A program made the position numbers and the translations under genes. This document shows, in pieces, positions 63,642 to 64,000 of a stretch of DNA of 64,000 nucleotides. Source of the stretch: Azadirachta indica (taxonomy: Eukaryota; Streptophyta; Magnoliopsida; Sapindales; Meliaceae); contig CM040446.1 in the NCBI GenBank assembly GCA_022749755.1, positions 13,168,367 through 13,232,366 of the forward strand, in the 5' to 3' direction. A model generated the notes under the pieces. The model was not told the origin of the DNA, searched no databases, and saw only the letters and a program-made list of their open reading frames with translations. The first letter of the stretch is position 1, and every line of letters begins with the position of its first letter.

Positions 63642-63673
63642 CCTTGAGTCCTTGAGTCCTTGAGTCCTTGAGT
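63642..63673. repeat. Four tandem copies of an 8-bp unit
   Basis: CCTTGAGT repeated four times. Confidence 0.9.
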
Positions 63674-64000
63674 TGAGAGAGGATGCGTTGGGACAGATAG
63701 TTCTATTTGCCTAGGATTCCTTAACCTTTTTTTTTTTTTTTTTTGGCTTTTTTATTTGTTTTTAAGATGCATAAATTTGACAACCAAGGTAAGATGTGTG
63801 TTCCAAAGGAGCCCACCACAGTTTTGACAAATGTCCTCTTGCTATTATGCTCACACATGTTCATGCATAATTTGTGTCATTAAAGGCAAATTATTGAGGG
63901 AGAGAAGGGGAAGGAGATGGAGATGGAGACAGAGATCTTATTACAATTTTTTAAATCCAAACTGATCATTGGACTTGCAAATTCAATTATATTTATTGAA

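Larger units (their letters stand above)
60701..64000. other. Upstream intergenic DNA of the GRAS gene; no gene seen
   Basis: AT-rich with TA runs (60709-60731, 60969-60983), a CTTT run (about 60781-60802), the ATT microsatellite at 62492-62557 and a T run at 63727-63744. Small open frames lack codon structure or homology. Distal regulatory sites may be present but are not visible. Confidence 0.55.

Noticed and set aside
1..64000. Conserved plant microRNA sequences (for example miR156, 159, 160, 166, 167, 168, 172, 390, 396), tRNA and rRNA genes, CRISPR arrays
   Set aside because: Scanned by eye for the mature microRNA words and characteristic RNA motifs; none found. A proper search was not possible.

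Overview
This window looks like nuclear DNA of a dicot plant. It is AT-rich, has many small GT-AG introns and long AT-rich intergenic stretches, carries Mutator-like (MULE) and hAT transposons, and encodes plant-specific families (GRAS/DELLA regulator, plant Argonaute, DUF1985/Ulp1 transposon cargo). No bacterial or viral gene set, CRISPR array, rRNA or tRNA gene was recognised. All gene models were read by eye from splice signals and homology, so exon ends are predictions.

Layout. (1) 1149-5441, minus strand: a nine-exon gene for a 342-residue RNA-binding protein (one RRM, then an Arg/Asp-rich region, then a coiled coil). (2) 5572-20182: a 14.6-kb MULE with matching 121-bp terminal inverted repeats, inserted about 130 bp upstream of that gene's start codon. 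It holds a decayed MuDR-type transposase on the left and a decayed DUF1985/Ulp1 protease gene on the right. A second, unrelated 5.8-kb MULE (9537-15328) with its own inverted repeats and an 8-9 bp target duplication is nested inside it. The promoter that originally fed the RNA-binding gene may now lie beyond the transposon near 20200-20345, where two TGGGCC-type motifs are found. (3) 21990 to about 44030: a tandem array with a period of about 8.7-9.0 kb and three copies of a small gene whose family I do not recognise. Copy A is broken by a frameshift and has no leader exon. Copy B is an intact 157-residue gene. Copy C has lost the ancestral start codon and appears to start in the former leader exon. 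A hAT element with an 8-bp target duplication sits in the last intron of copy C, and a 0.77-kb chimeric insertion with a GC-rich, organelle-like part lies in unit 2. (4) 49847-55924, plus strand: a 21-exon Argonaute gene of the AGO1/AGO10 type. Its PIWI catalytic residues are kept, but it carries a premature stop and two frameshifted places, so it is called a pseudogene. (5) 58683-60272, minus strand: an intronless 529-residue GRAS protein of the DELLA type in which the DELLA motif reads DGLLA while TVHYNP is kept. The rest is intergenic DNA with many microsatellites.

The genes do not form one pathway. The main story is genome dynamics: nested transposons splitting a housekeeping-type promoter from its gene, and a young tandem family in which one copy died, one stayed intact and one moved its start site. 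The Argonaute and GRAS genes are tail-to-tail neighbours.
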